NCBI RefSeq assembly: GCF_900313035.1 | Contig: NZ_OMPS01000048.1 | Coordinates: 1 to 64,000, forward strand | Source of the DNA: Ruegeria sp. EL01 | GTDB lineage: Bacteria > Pseudomonadota > Alphaproteobacteria > Rhodobacterales > Rhodobacteraceae | Length of the DNA: 64,000 nucleotides | Reading direction: 5' to 3' | Shown here: one piece after another, positions 1-6,586 of the stretch | How positions within the stretch are numbered: the first letter of the stretch is position 1 | Layout: each line of letters starts with the position of its first letter | Translations under genes and position numbers: made by a program | Notes under the pieces: model-generated | The model's input: only the letters and a program-made list of their open reading frames with translations | What the model was told of the DNA's origin: nothing | Databases searched by the model: none

Positions 1-94
1 CCTGATCGAAGAAGAAGGCACTGCCGAAGATATCTTTACGTCCCCCGAATCCGAACGGCTTCGGGGCTTTCTCTCCGCCACTCAGGCGGCATAA
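1..94 (+). CDS. Amino-acid ABC transporter ATP-binding protein, C-terminal end only
   Basis: Only the last 30 codons before the TAA at 92-94 lie in the window. The encoded tail contains EEEGTAEDIFTSPESERLR followed by a short FLS-type end. This matches the C-terminus of HisP/GlnQ/AapP-type ATPases, which typically end with a 'EEG..E.IF..P..ER...FLS' segment. The binding-protein and permease genes of the same kind follow at 127, 960 and 1942, so this is most likely the energising subunit of one polar amino-acid uptake system. No catalytic motif is inside the window, so the assignment rests on this tail and on context. Confidence 0.75.
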   Translation, partial: LIEEEGTAEDIFTSPESERLRGFLSATQAA

Positions 95-126
95 TTTTCA
101 GGAAGAAACAAACTGGGGAGTAACCA

Positions 127-876
127 ATGAAAAACCTGATTCTGACCACTGCAGCCCTGGCGCTGACCGCTGGCATGGCCATGGCGGACACCGTCCGCAT
201 GGGGACCGAGGGTGCCTATCCTCCGTACAACTTCATCAATGACGCCGGTGAGATCGACGGGTTCGAGCGTGAACTGGGTGATGAGCTGTGCAAACGCGCC
301 GAACTGGACTGCGAATGGGTCAAGAATGACTGGGATTCGATCATTCCGAACCTGGTCTCGGGCAACTACGACACCATCGCAGCCGGGATGTCGATCACCG
401 ACGAACGCGACGAGGTCATCGACTTCACTCAGGATTATTTTCCACCGACCGCATCTGCATATGTCGCCACGTCTGACGCGGCCGATGTGACTGGCGGTGT
501 TGTTGCAGCCCAAACCTCGACTATTCAGGCGGGTCATGTGGCAGAATCCGGCGCAACTCTGGTCGAATTCGCAACTCCGGAGGAAACAATCGCAGCCGTG
601 CGTAACGGCGAAGCGGATGCCGTTCTGGCCGACCGCGACTATCTGGCTCCGTTGGTCGAGGAATCGGGTGGCGAACTGCTCTTTATCGGCGATCCGGTTC
701 CGTTGGGCGGTGGTATCGGCATGGGCCTGCGTGAAAGCGACGGCGAGTTGCGCGGCAAGTTTGATGCAGCCATCACCTCGATGAAGGCGGATGGTTCACT
801 GAACGAGATGCTCAAGAAGTGGTTTGGCGAAGAAACCGCCACCTACGGCACAGACGGCACAGTTGTAACCAACTAA
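127..876 (+). CDS. Polar amino-acid ABC transporter, periplasmic substrate-binding protein
   Basis: A 249-residue family-3 solute-binding protein (SBP_bac_3). Residues 1-20 form a Sec signal peptide (basic MKN start, hydrophobic core, AMA cleavage site before DTVRMGTEGAYPPYNF). The opening 'TEGAYPPYNF...G.I.GFE.EL' and the later 'GMSIT.ER...IDFT..Y' are hallmarks of the family. The start ATG has a good ribosome site (GGGGAG, six bases upstream). It lies 32 bases after the ATPase tail and is followed by two HisQ/HisM-type permeases, so it is the specificity subunit of that importer. The acidic second half resembles lysine/arginine/ornithine- or histidine-type binders, but the substrate cannot be fixed from sequence alone. 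Confidence 0.9.
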   Translation: MKNLILTTAALALTAGMAMADTVRMGTEGAYPPYNFINDAGEIDGFERELGDELCKRAELDCEWVKNDWDSIIPNLVSGNYDTIAAGMSITDERDEVIDFTQDYFPPTASAYVATSDAADVTGGVVAAQTSTIQAGHVAESGATLVEFATPEETIAAVRNGEADAVLADRDYLAPLVEESGGELLFIGDPVPLGGGIGMGLRESDGELRGKFDAAITSMKADGSLNEMLKKWFGEETATYGTDGTVVTN

Positions 877-959
877 GCCTTATGTCTTACGGTTCGGCGC
901 GCCGCTAGCGCCGACCCGACCCCGACCGCGTGTCGGGCACGACGTTCGAAAGACGCCAT

Positions 960-1847
960 ATGTTCTCCTACTGCGCTGATCCCGATACGCTGGGCACATT
1001 CCGCTGGTTCTCGTGCTACCTGACCAACGGCGTGCATTGGTCGTTCTATCTGTCGTTCATCAAGGTTTTGGCCCTGCTGGCCGTCACCGCCCCTGTTGCA
1101 CTTGGTTTTGGGTTCGCAGGCGCAATGGCGGCCCGGTCGCACGTCCCGCCGCTGAGCTGGCTTGGCAAGGCCTATATCGCCATCGTGCGCGGCGTACCGG
1201 ACATCGCATTTTTCCTGTTCTTCGTCATCGCTCTGGATCAGGGGTTTGAGTGGATCCGTCACAAGGTCCTGTGTCCCGAGTGGACCGACCCAATCCGCCA
1301 GGGCAACGACTTCCTCGTCTGCCAGGCCGCCAAGCTGCCTTTGGGAACGTCACCAGAATGGGTGCATGAAACTTATGGTTTCTTCCTTGCGGTAATCACC
1401 TTCTCTATTGTCTTCGGAGCCTTCGCCGCCAACGTCCTGTTCGGCGGTATGCGCGCTGTTCCGCATGCGCAGCTAGAAACCGCCGAGGCTTATGGCATGA
1501 CCCGCCGCCAGACCTTCTGGCGCGTCCTGGTGCCGCAGATGTGGGTCTATGCCCTGCCCGGCCTGTCGAATCTGTGGATGGTGCTGATCAAGGCCACGCC
1601 CTTGCTGTTCCTGCTGGGGATTGAGGACATCGTCTACTGGGCCCGCGAACTGGGCGGCACCAAGACCTCGAAATTCACACAATACCCGCATGGCGACTGG
1701 CGCATGTGGTACTTCCTTTTCCTACTGATCTTCTATCTCGGCATGACTCGCGTCTCAGAGCTCGGGCTGGAACGCGTGATGCGCCGCCTCGCCCATGGTC
1801 AGGCCACATCCGCCGGAGAGCTTCTGCGCAAGGAGACTACCGCATGA
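960..1847 (+). CDS. Amino-acid ABC transporter permease (HisQ type)
   Basis: Inner-membrane permease of 295 residues from the ATG at 960 (GAAAG lies upstream); an in-frame GTG at 930 would add ten residues with no better ribosome site. Several hydrophobic segments are visible. The EAA loop is clear in 'ETAEAYGMTRRQTFWRVLVPQMW', where the permease docks onto the ATPase. An insertion of about 50 residues between the first transmembrane segments (IRHKVLCPEWTDPIRQGNDF region) makes it longer than the usual 220-240 residues. It ends in an ATGA overlap with a 33-codon ORF at 1844 and is presumably the partner of the permease at 1942. Confidence 0.88.
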   Translation: MFSYCADPDTLGTFRWFSCYLTNGVHWSFYLSFIKVLALLAVTAPVALGFGFAGAMAARSHVPPLSWLGKAYIAIVRGVPDIAFFLFFVIALDQGFEWIRHKVLCPEWTDPIRQGNDFLVCQAAKLPLGTSPEWVHETYGFFLAVITFSIVFGAFAANVLFGGMRAVPHAQLETAEAYGMTRRQTFWRVLVPQMWVYALPGLSNLWMVLIKATPLLFLLGIEDIVYWARELGGTKTSKFTQYPHGDWRMWYFLFLLIFYLGMTRVSELGLERVMRRLAHGQATSAGELLRKETTA

Positions 1848-1945
1848 CGACCTTGCTTCATCAGAACCTCAACCCCGTCCTCCGCGTGATTGGCGTGCAA
1901 TCACCGCCACGCGTGCGGCCTCCTTTGCACGGAGCCCGCACATGA
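1844..1945 (+). CDS. Possible coupled 33-residue ORF between two permease genes
   Basis: The ORF begins MTTLLHQNLNPVLRVIGVQ and ends PPLHGART. Its ATG overlaps the stop of the upstream permease (ATGA at 1844-1847) and sits eight bases after a strong AGGAG. Its TGA overlaps the ATG of the next permease (ATGA at 1942-1945). Both junctions are arranged for translational coupling, which suggests that ribosomes really read it. It has no recognisable domain. It may be a leader or coupling peptide, or the true N-terminus of the downstream permease disrupted by a frameshift. I see the ORF and the overlaps; function is unknown. Confidence 0.45.
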   Translation: MTTLLHQNLNPVLRVIGVQSPPRVRPPLHGART

Positions 1946-2748
1946 GCTGCATTCAGACCATTCAGGATTATGGCCTCCGCTCGATCGGTTTGGGCGAGCG
2001 ACTGCTGCCCAAGAGTGACTTTACCCTGTGCGAGCAATTCACCCTGATCGGCTCGGGCATGATCTGGAATGTCTATTTTGGTGCCATGGCGCTGGCAACG
2101 GGGTTCTTCCTGGCCACCGCATTGGCAGTAAGCAAAGCCTCACCGAACAAATGGCTGCGCAAACCGGCTGAGTGGTTCATCTTCCTGTTCCGGGGCTCGC
2201 CGCTGTTTATCCAGTTCTTCTTTGCCTATTTCTTCTTCCTGTCGCTGAAGAAGACCTACCCGATGTTCGACGGCCTCACCTCGGCCTGGCTGGGTGCGCT
2301 GATCGTGCTGTTCCTGAACACCGCTGCCTACACCGGCGAGATCTTCTATGGCGCCCTACGCTCAATCCCCAAAGGCGATATCGAGGCGGCGGATGCCTAT
2401 GGCATGTCCGGCTGGTCCCGGTTCCGTCGGATTGTCTGGCCCACCATGCTACGGCTGGCTTGGCCCGCCTACACTAACGAGGCGATCTTTCTGTTCCACG
2501 CCACCACGCTGGTCTTCTTCTCGGCCTTCCCCGCGTGGCAGCAACGGGGTGATGCGTTGTATTATGCCAGCTATTTCGCCGACAAAACGTTCAACCCGTT
2601 CGTCCCTTACCCGATCCTGGCGTTCTATTTCATCCTGCTGACGCTGGTGCTTATCTGGGGCTTTGGGTTGGTGAACAAACACCTGAACCGGCACTTGCCA
2701 ACCGCCAGACGCACTAAAATGAAGCTCCGCCTGAACCTGGCGCGCTGA
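1942..2748 (+). CDS. Amino-acid ABC transporter permease (HisM type)
   Basis: Inner-membrane permease of 268 residues from the ATG at 1942, which has GGAG seven bases upstream. Earlier in-frame starts, back to 1795, lie inside the previous permease gene and add low-hydrophobicity sequence, so they are rejected. The segment 'EWFIFLFRGSPLFIQFFFAYFF' region matches the conserved RGTP/RGSP motif of HisM/GlnP permeases, and 'GDIEAADAYGMSGWSRFRRI' is the EAA loop contacting the ATPase. It is the last gene of the operon; the tRNA-His gene on the other strand follows. Confidence 0.88.
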   Translation: MSCIQTIQDYGLRSIGLGERLLPKSDFTLCEQFTLIGSGMIWNVYFGAMALATGFFLATALAVSKASPNKWLRKPAEWFIFLFRGSPLFIQFFFAYFFFLSLKKTYPMFDGLTSAWLGALIVLFLNTAAYTGEIFYGALRSIPKGDIEAADAYGMSGWSRFRRIVWPTMLRLAWPAYTNEAIFLFHATTLVFFSAFPAWQQRGDALYYASYFADKTFNPFVPYPILAFYFILLTLVLIWGFGLVNKHLNRHLPTARRTKMKLRLNLAR

Positions 2749-2823
2749 TCAAATGGCGCGCCCGACACCGTCACCACAGAATTCAAGCGTATAGCGCGAT
2801 ATTATCCTGATTTTTTAGAGAGA

Positions 2824-2900
2824 TGGTACCGCCTGCTGGATTCGAACCGGCGACCTCTGGATCCACAATCCAGCGCTCTAACCAACTGAGCTAAGGCGGC
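2824..2900 (-). tRNA. tRNA-His (anticodon GTG)
   Basis: The minus strand folds as a 77-nt tRNA with encoded CCA (plus-strand TGG at 2824-2826). The acceptor stem is GCCGCCT paired with AGGCGGT, the anticodon arm is CTGGA-TTGTGGA-TCCAG giving GTG (His), and the T arm contains GGTTCGAATCC. The acceptor stem starts G1:U72, followed by A73 and CCA. The base before G1 is U, so the almost universal extra G(-1) of tRNA-His is not encoded. This is the form known from a large alphaproteobacterial clade that includes Rhodobacterales. Confidence 0.96.
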
Positions 2901-2947
2901 ACTCGTGAGGGGCGATTTACCGAACGCGCCTCGGGAATGCAAGAGGA

Positions 2948-3430
2948 TTAAAGCTGAATTCTCCAGCTTTGTTCAACAAGGTCGACGCCAAAAGACCGCA
3001 CAGGTTTGCTATCTAACAACTTCCAGCCGTTTGCCCGGTACAATGCACAAGCCGCCTTATGACTTTCGTGGGTCCAAAGAGCCATTTCGTGATATCCAAC
3101 GTCGCGTGCGAACCCTGTGCAGGTGGCCAACAGACGTCTCCCCAGCCCCAATCCGCGCGCCTGAGGAACCAAAAGAAACAACCTCAGCTTTGCAGTCTCT
3201 TGGGTCAGTGAGACACAGAATATGCTACCTAACCTCTGCCCGCCTTGTTCAGCAATCCAGCCCCGTTCCCGCGATGGGTCATGCTCGGCACTGAAATCGT
3301 CCAAAATCTGCGCCACGAGCTGGCCAAAGCTATCGTCAAACCCTTCGGCCTGCGAATACAGCGTCCCGTGCTGTTCGACCAACCAGGGTGCGTCATCGGG
3401 GTGAAACGGTCTGAGAACAACGTCTTCCAT
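2948..3430 (-). CDS. GNAT-family N-acetyltransferase
   Basis: A 160-residue acyl-CoA N-acyltransferase. The start MEDVVLRPFHPDDAPWL is typical of the family, and motif A is visible around residues 95-115 as 'LFLLVPQARGLGLGRRLL', which carries the Q/R-x-x-G-x-G/A acetyl-CoA-binding pattern. The C-terminal half contains 'ALYRANGWKLLDSKPVRSFG', a usual motif B. The ATG at 3430 is preceded by an AGGTGGGG ribosome site; the upstream GTG at 3505 would add 25 unsupported residues. Some relatives are fused to MarR-type regulators, but no DNA-binding part is present here. The acceptor substrate cannot be inferred. Confidence 0.85.
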   Translation of the reverse strand: MEDVVLRPFHPDDAPWLVEQHGTLYSQAEGFDDSFGQLVAQILDDFSAEHDPSRERGWIAEQGGQRLGSIFCVSLTQETAKLRLFLLVPQARGLGLGRRLLATCTGFARDVGYHEMALWTHESHKAACALYRANGWKLLDSKPVRSFGVDLVEQSWRIQL

Positions 3431-3507
3431 ACCCCACCTGATAGCAAAGGTGACTTGATTCTCAACCCTTCGCGCGCTAGCACGAACGCTCAGTCCCGGA
3501 GGCACAC

Positions 3508-3696
3508 ATGGGCATTAACACCGAACGCGACATTCAGGCGAACCTTCAGATCGGGCCGACAGATCACGGCATGGTGCGACTGTTCATCGAGGCGGATGGG
3601 GTCGAAGTTCCAATGGACTTCGAACCCGAGGAAGCCGAAGAAATCGCAGACGAACTCCGCGCTGCCGCGCAGGCCGCCCGGGCGGTCAAAGCCTAG
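3508..3696 (+). CDS. Small conserved acidic protein (DUF6324-like)
   Basis: A 62-residue cytoplasmic protein beginning MGINTERDIQANLQIGPTDH and ending in an alanine-rich helix (DELRAAAQAARAVKA). The central part reads as short beta strands (MVRLFIEADGVEVPMDF) followed by an acidic EPEEAEEIADE helix. I recall a family of this kind (DUF6324) in Rhodobacteraceae, but cannot confirm it here. GGAGG at 3498-3502 provides the ribosome site. Its last 11 bases overlap the 3' end of the convergent mmcB gene. No function is known to me. Confidence 0.7.
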   Translation: MGINTERDIQANLQIGPTDHGMVRLFIEADGVEVPMDFEPEEAEEIADELRAAAQAARAVKA

Positions 3697-4117
3697 GGTC
3701 ACGCAGCATCTGCAAGCGGCGCGCTGCATCCGTAGCAAACTTCTGGATCATCTTCTTGCGTCGGGCCGGAGCAACCTTGTCTTCGGGGGCCATCCGTATG
3801 ATCTCGGCATCATAGGCGTCTGCTATGATCAGCCCCGTTTCGTCGGGCAGTAGATCGGTTGGAAATTCAGTATCCACAGCCCAGAAAAACCGATCGCACC
3901 AGTCCAGATACCCATGCCATTTGGAATCTGACTGAAAATCCGCGCGGCTGGACTTGCACTCAATCACCCAGAGCTCGCCCTTGGGTCCCAACCCCATGAC
4001 ATCCACCCGCAACCCACGTTGCGGCACGAATTCCTCAACAGACACAAAGCCATGCGCGCTCAGGTGGCGCGATACGCCGCGTGCCAGTTTCTGTCCGGGT
4101 TGCAGATCCAAAGTCAT
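3686..4117 (-). CDS. mmcB: MmcB-family DNA repair protein
   Basis: A 143-residue protein of the MmcB/DUF1052 family, related to PD-(D/E)XK nucleases. The pattern 'LRVDVMGLGPKGELWVIECKSSRADFQSD' gives the D...ExK nuclease-like core, and 'WHGYLDWCDRFFWAVD' is a second conserved block. In Caulobacter crescentus the homologue is SOS-regulated and contributes to mitomycin C resistance. The ATG at 4117 was chosen because it starts the conserved MTLDLQPGQKLARGV; earlier starts run into a LexA-type box at 4129-4143. The gene is monocistronic and overlaps the convergent gene at 3508-3696 by 11 bases. Confidence 0.88.
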   Translation of the reverse strand: MTLDLQPGQKLARGVSRHLSAHGFVSVEEFVPQRGLRVDVMGLGPKGELWVIECKSSRADFQSDSKWHGYLDWCDRFFWAVDTEFPTDLLPDETGLIIADAYDAEIIRMAPEDKVAPARRKKMIQKFATDAARRLQMLRDPRL

Positions 4118-4128
4118 GTCAGGAATGT

Positions 4129-4143
4129 GAACAATTAGCGAAC
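4129..4143 (-). promoter_or_regulatory. LexA (SOS) box of mmcB, GTTC-N7-GTTC
   Basis: Read on the minus strand the site is GTTCGCTAATTGTTC, a perfect match to the alphaproteobacterial LexA consensus GTTC-N7-GTTC. It ends 11 bases before the mmcB ATG at 4117. Position and known SOS control of mmcB in Caulobacter make repression by LexA very likely. Confidence 0.85.
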
Positions 4144-4165
4144 AAAAGTAAAGCGGGCCACGGCC

Positions 4166-4195
4166 TTGACATAATACCATTTGGTATCTTATTTA
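4166..4195 (+). promoter_or_regulatory. Sigma-70 promoter of the ArsR/SRPBCC operon
   Basis: TTGACA at 4166-4171 and TATTTA at 4190-4195 are separated by 18 bases. The first operator-like palindrome (4174-4187) lies between the two hexamers and the second (4201-4213) overlaps the expected transcription start. Confidence 0.7.
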
Positions 4196-4213
4196 TGTGA
4201 AACCAAATGGTAT
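4174..4213. promoter_or_regulatory. Pair of palindromic operator sites for the ArsR-type repressor
   Basis: Site 1 is ATACCATTTGGTAT (4174-4187, arms ATACCA/TGGTAT). Site 2 is ACCAAATGGT with a TAT extension (4202-4213). The two share the ACCA-N2-TGGT plan and their centres are 26 bp apart. One site sits in the promoter spacer and one at the start site, the arrangement expected for autorepression by the ArsR protein encoded from 4231. Confidence 0.7.
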
Positions 4214-4230
4214 CTCAATTGAGGTTACTG

Positions 4231-4551
4231 ATGAACACCCAAGCCCAAAACGCGTTTCGCGCCCTCGCCGATCCTACCCGTCGGGACATCGTGCAAATCC
4301 TTGCCACCCAAGAGATGACGATCGGGCAACTCACTGACCGGTTCGATATGACCCGCGCCGCCGTCAAAAAGCACCTAACCGTGCTCTCGGACGGTGGATT
4401 GATTTCGGTCGAAGCGCGCGGAAGAGAACGTATCAACCGCCTTGAACCTCAGGGCATGGCCCCAGTGCTCGACTGGCTCAGCTATTTCGATCAGTTCTGG
4501 GATGATCGCCTCAACTCTCTCAAAGAAGCTATTGAAAGGAAAAGGAAATGA
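4231..4551 (+). CDS. ArsR-family winged-helix transcriptional regulator
   Basis: A 106-residue helix-turn-helix protein. 'FRALADPTRRDIVQIL' is the classic ArsR opening, and 'MTIGQLTDRFDMTRAAVKKHLTVLSDGGLI' is the recognition HTH. It has no CxC or similar metal-binding cysteine motif, so it belongs to the group paired with SRPBCC/AHSA1 proteins rather than to metal sensors. The ATG at 4231 follows GAGG by six bases; the ATG at 4207 lies within the second operator and almost at the transcription start. It is translationally coupled by ATGA to the SRPBCC gene at 4548 and probably represses both. Confidence 0.88.
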   Translation: MNTQAQNAFRALADPTRRDIVQILATQEMTIGQLTDRFDMTRAAVKKHLTVLSDGGLISVEARGRERINRLEPQGMAPVLDWLSYFDQFWDDRLNSLKEAIERKRK

Positions 4552-4973
4552 CTGATGCTGTTCTGCAAAAGACAATCTTTCTACGCGCTGAGCCTGAAAC
4601 TGTCTGGGCCTATCTGACTGAACCGGACAGGTTGGCAGAATGGTTCCACAAACCCGAACGTCCACTGGCCCAAGGGAAAAAGCTGGAGATGTTTGGAACC
4701 ACCAGTGGCGATCTGCTGATCTGGGGAGAGGTGCGGGTTGCACAGCCGCCGAAGTATCTGGAATACACGTTCACTGTCAAACCCATGGGGGACGCTGTGA
4801 GCGTGGTCAAATGGACTCTGGACCCTGTCGCAGGTGGCACTCGTCTTGGCCTTCAGCACGAAGGCTTGCCGCAAGGCGCCGAAGCCTTTGGTCTGATCCT
4901 AGCCCTGGACAACGGATGGGACGAACATTTCGGCAAGATGCGTACTGCGTTGCACGAAACTGTTGACGCCTGA
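4548..4973 (+). CDS. SRPBCC / AHSA1-domain protein
   Basis: A 141-residue protein with the START-like SRPBCC fold. The opening 'KTIFLRAEPETVWAYLTEPDRLAEWF' and the ending 'DNGWDEHFGKMRTAL' are typical of the AHSA1 (activator of Hsp90 ATPase homologue 1-like) subgroup, whose fold encloses a hydrophobic ligand cavity. Its ATG overlaps the stop of the ArsR gene (ATGA, 4548-4551), so the two form one transcription unit under the operators at 4174-4213. ArsR-AHSA1 pairs are widespread; the ligand and role are unknown. Confidence 0.87.
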   Translation: MTDAVLQKTIFLRAEPETVWAYLTEPDRLAEWFHKPERPLAQGKKLEMFGTTSGDLLIWGEVRVAQPPKYLEYTFTVKPMGDAVSVVKWTLDPVAGGTRLGLQHEGLPQGAEAFGLILALDNGWDEHFGKMRTALHETVDA

Positions 4974-5114
4974 CCCCTTGTGCAAGCCCGCCTCACACCC
5001 TACTTAGGCGCGTGGCGGGTTCTGCCCTTCTTGTGACAGGTAGCATTCTGGTGGCCTTAAGCAATTCCGAGGGGGCTGGCTCTGTTCAGGTCCTGGCCTG
5101 ATTACCTGGCGCCC

Positions 5115-5130
5115 ACCTGTACATACAGGT
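5115..5130. repeat. Inverted repeat in the convergent intergenic region 4974-5188
   Basis: ACCTGT-ACAT-ACAGGT is a perfect 6-bp inverted repeat. It lies between the stops of two convergent genes (4973 and 5189). A second GC-rich pairing, GCCCGCC (4985-4991) with GGCGGGT (5013-5019), is possible. Neither is followed by a T-run, so I do not call an intrinsic terminator. The rest of the gap shows nothing. Confidence 0.4.
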
Positions 5131-5188
5131 CCTCGGGAATCAAACCACACGGTTGACTGGTGGTCCCGCCACACTTCTTGCCCTGATA

Positions 5189-5494
5189 TCAGCGCCCTGC
5201 TTGGGCTTCTTGCCTTGCAACTGCGGGTTCAAAGATGTGCGCCACAGGGGTACCGCGGCGTGGGCCTTGCGGTTTCTCAGCCATGCTCATGATCGCATAG
5301 GCAAACTGCACGCCAGCAAAGACAATCCCGTTCATGAACCAGATCATGACAAGGGCAATCAGGCCAATCTCAGAGCTTGTGATCAAGTGGCGCAGGTTGG
5401 CGACGTTCAGGGCCAAAAGGACCCCGACAAACACCGCCGAAATAGCAAATCCCCAAGCAACCTGAGTGATGTATAGGCGGATCAGTTTGGGCAT
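5189..5494 (-). CDS. Small conserved membrane protein of unknown function
   Basis: A 101-residue protein with two clear transmembrane segments, about residues 11-31 (VAWGFAISAVFVGVLLALNV) and 43-65 (IGLIALVMIWFMNGIVFAGV). A basic, proline- and glycine-containing tail probably lies in the cytoplasm. The ATG is preceded by AAGGAGG at six bases, so it is probably well translated. It lies just downstream of nusB on the same strand with a 59-base gap and may be co-transcribed with it. I do not recognise the family beyond a general resemblance to unnamed Rhodobacteraceae proteins. Confidence 0.75.
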   Translation of the reverse strand: MPKLIRLYITQVAWGFAISAVFVGVLLALNVANLRHLITSSEIGLIALVMIWFMNGIVFAGVQFAYAIMSMAEKPQGPRRGTPVAHIFEPAVARQEAQAGR

Positions 5495-5553
5495 GACGAA
5501 CCTCCTTGCGCTATGACATTCAGTCTAGAGCATGTCGGGTTCGGGTAAACGTG

Positions 5554-6036
5554 TCAGAACGCCTCGGGCTTGGCCTCGTGGGCCATGTGATCCAGAACGG
5601 CGTTGACGAATTTGGGCTCTTTTCCTTCGGGGAAAAAGGCGCGGGCCACGTCGACAAATTCAGTGATCACCACCTTGGGCGGCGTATCGCTTTGTGTCAG
5701 TTCGGCCCCCGCTGCGCGAAACAGCGCACGCAATGTTGGATCAATCCGGGAAATCGGCCATTTCGCGACCAGAGCACGGTCCGTCATCTGGTCGATGGGC
5801 GCCTGATAGTTCACGGCATCTTCCACCAGCCCGCGAAAGACCGAGATGTCGCCATCTAACATTTCCTCACCCTCATAGACGGCACCAAACCGGTGATCCA
5901 GAAACTCAACGACGACCTGCTCGGTCGTCTGGCCTGACTGCTCCATCTGGAACAGCGCCTGCACGGCGTAAAGCCGGGCGGCGGATTTCATCAGGCGTTT
6001 CCGGTTGGCCGGTTTTGGCGCGTCTTTCTGGGTCAT
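5554..6036 (-). CDS. nusB: Transcription antitermination factor NusB
   Basis: A 160-residue all-helical RNA-binding protein that, with NusE (S10), binds boxA and supports rRNA antitermination. The N-terminal 'KSAARLYAVQALFQMEQSG' matches the conserved RR.ARE.A.QALYQ..-type helix, and the C-terminal half 'TPPKVVITEFVDVARAFFPEGKEPKFVNAVLDHMA' carries the strongly conserved 'EYV..A..F....FVNGVLD' block. The ATG at 6036 overlaps the ribH stop as ATGA, and ribH-nusB is the usual order in proteobacteria. Earlier in-frame starts lie inside ribH. Confidence 0.95.
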   Translation of the reverse strand: MTQKDAPKPANRKRLMKSAARLYAVQALFQMEQSGQTTEQVVVEFLDHRFGAVYEGEEMLDGDISVFRGLVEDAVNYQAPIDQMTDRALVAKWPISRIDPTLRALFRAAGAELTQSDTPPKVVITEFVDVARAFFPEGKEPKFVNAVLDHMAHEAKPEAF

Positions 6037-6584
6037 GCTGTCGTGGATCCGTTGCTGTCGCCCGCCACAAGGATGGACTCGGACGGCGGTTTGAAGCCAA
6101 CGCCCTTTTTCGAAGCGCCCCACTTACGGCTGAGTGCGATCAGATGCAAGGCCGCAGCGGCTGCACCACCGCCTTTATTCATCTTTTCCGGGTTTGCACG
6201 CACTTCGGCCTGATCATCATTCTCGACCGTCAGGATTCCGTTGCCGATGCACAGACCTTGCAGGCCCATCAACTGGATCGCGCGGCTGGAATCGTTGCAC
6301 ACCGTTTCATAATGCGTGGTCTCGCCGCGGATCACGCAACCCAGCGCCACATAGCCATCGAAATTACACTGCCGGTCGGCCATGGCGATGGCGGTTGGGA
6401 TTTCCAGTGCTCCGGGCACTTCGACGACGTCACATGCGCCACCAACCCCTTCGATCTCGGCCCTGGCACCGGCGACCAGATTGTCCGCGATGGCGCGGTA
6501 GAACGGTGCTACCACAATCAGCAGTTTGACCGGGCGGTCGAATGTTGGTGTCGCCAGCACGCCGTGTTTGTCTTGTTCAGCCAT
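6033..6584 (-). CDS. ribH: 6,7-dimethyl-8-ribityllumazine synthase
   Basis: A 183-residue enzyme of the penultimate step of riboflavin synthesis, joining 5-amino-6-ribitylaminouracil with 3,4-dihydroxybutanone 4-phosphate. Visible blocks are 'VVAPFYRAIADNLVAGA', 'VPGALEIPTAIAMA' and 'YVALGCVIRGETTHYE', including the substrate-binding GETTH-type loop with its histidine. An extended C-terminus follows. The second of two nearby ATGs (6584) is preferred because AAGGAGG, located inside the end of ribB, lies seven bases upstream of it. It is coupled to ribB upstream and by ATGA to nusB downstream. Confidence 0.95.
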   Translation of the reverse strand: MAEQDKHGVLATPTFDRPVKLLIVVAPFYRAIADNLVAGARAEIEGVGGACDVVEVPGALEIPTAIAMADRQCNFDGYVALGCVIRGETTHYETVCNDSSRAIQLMGLQGLCIGNGILTVENDDQAEVRANPEKMNKGGGAAAAALHLIALSRKWGASKKGVGFKPPSESILVAGDSNGSTTA

Positions 6585-6586
6585 GA

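Noticed and set aside
1795-1941. N-terminal extension of the second amino-acid permease
   Set aside because: It overlaps the end of the first permease, lacks a ribosome site and encodes proline/arginine-rich sequence unlike a permease N-terminus.
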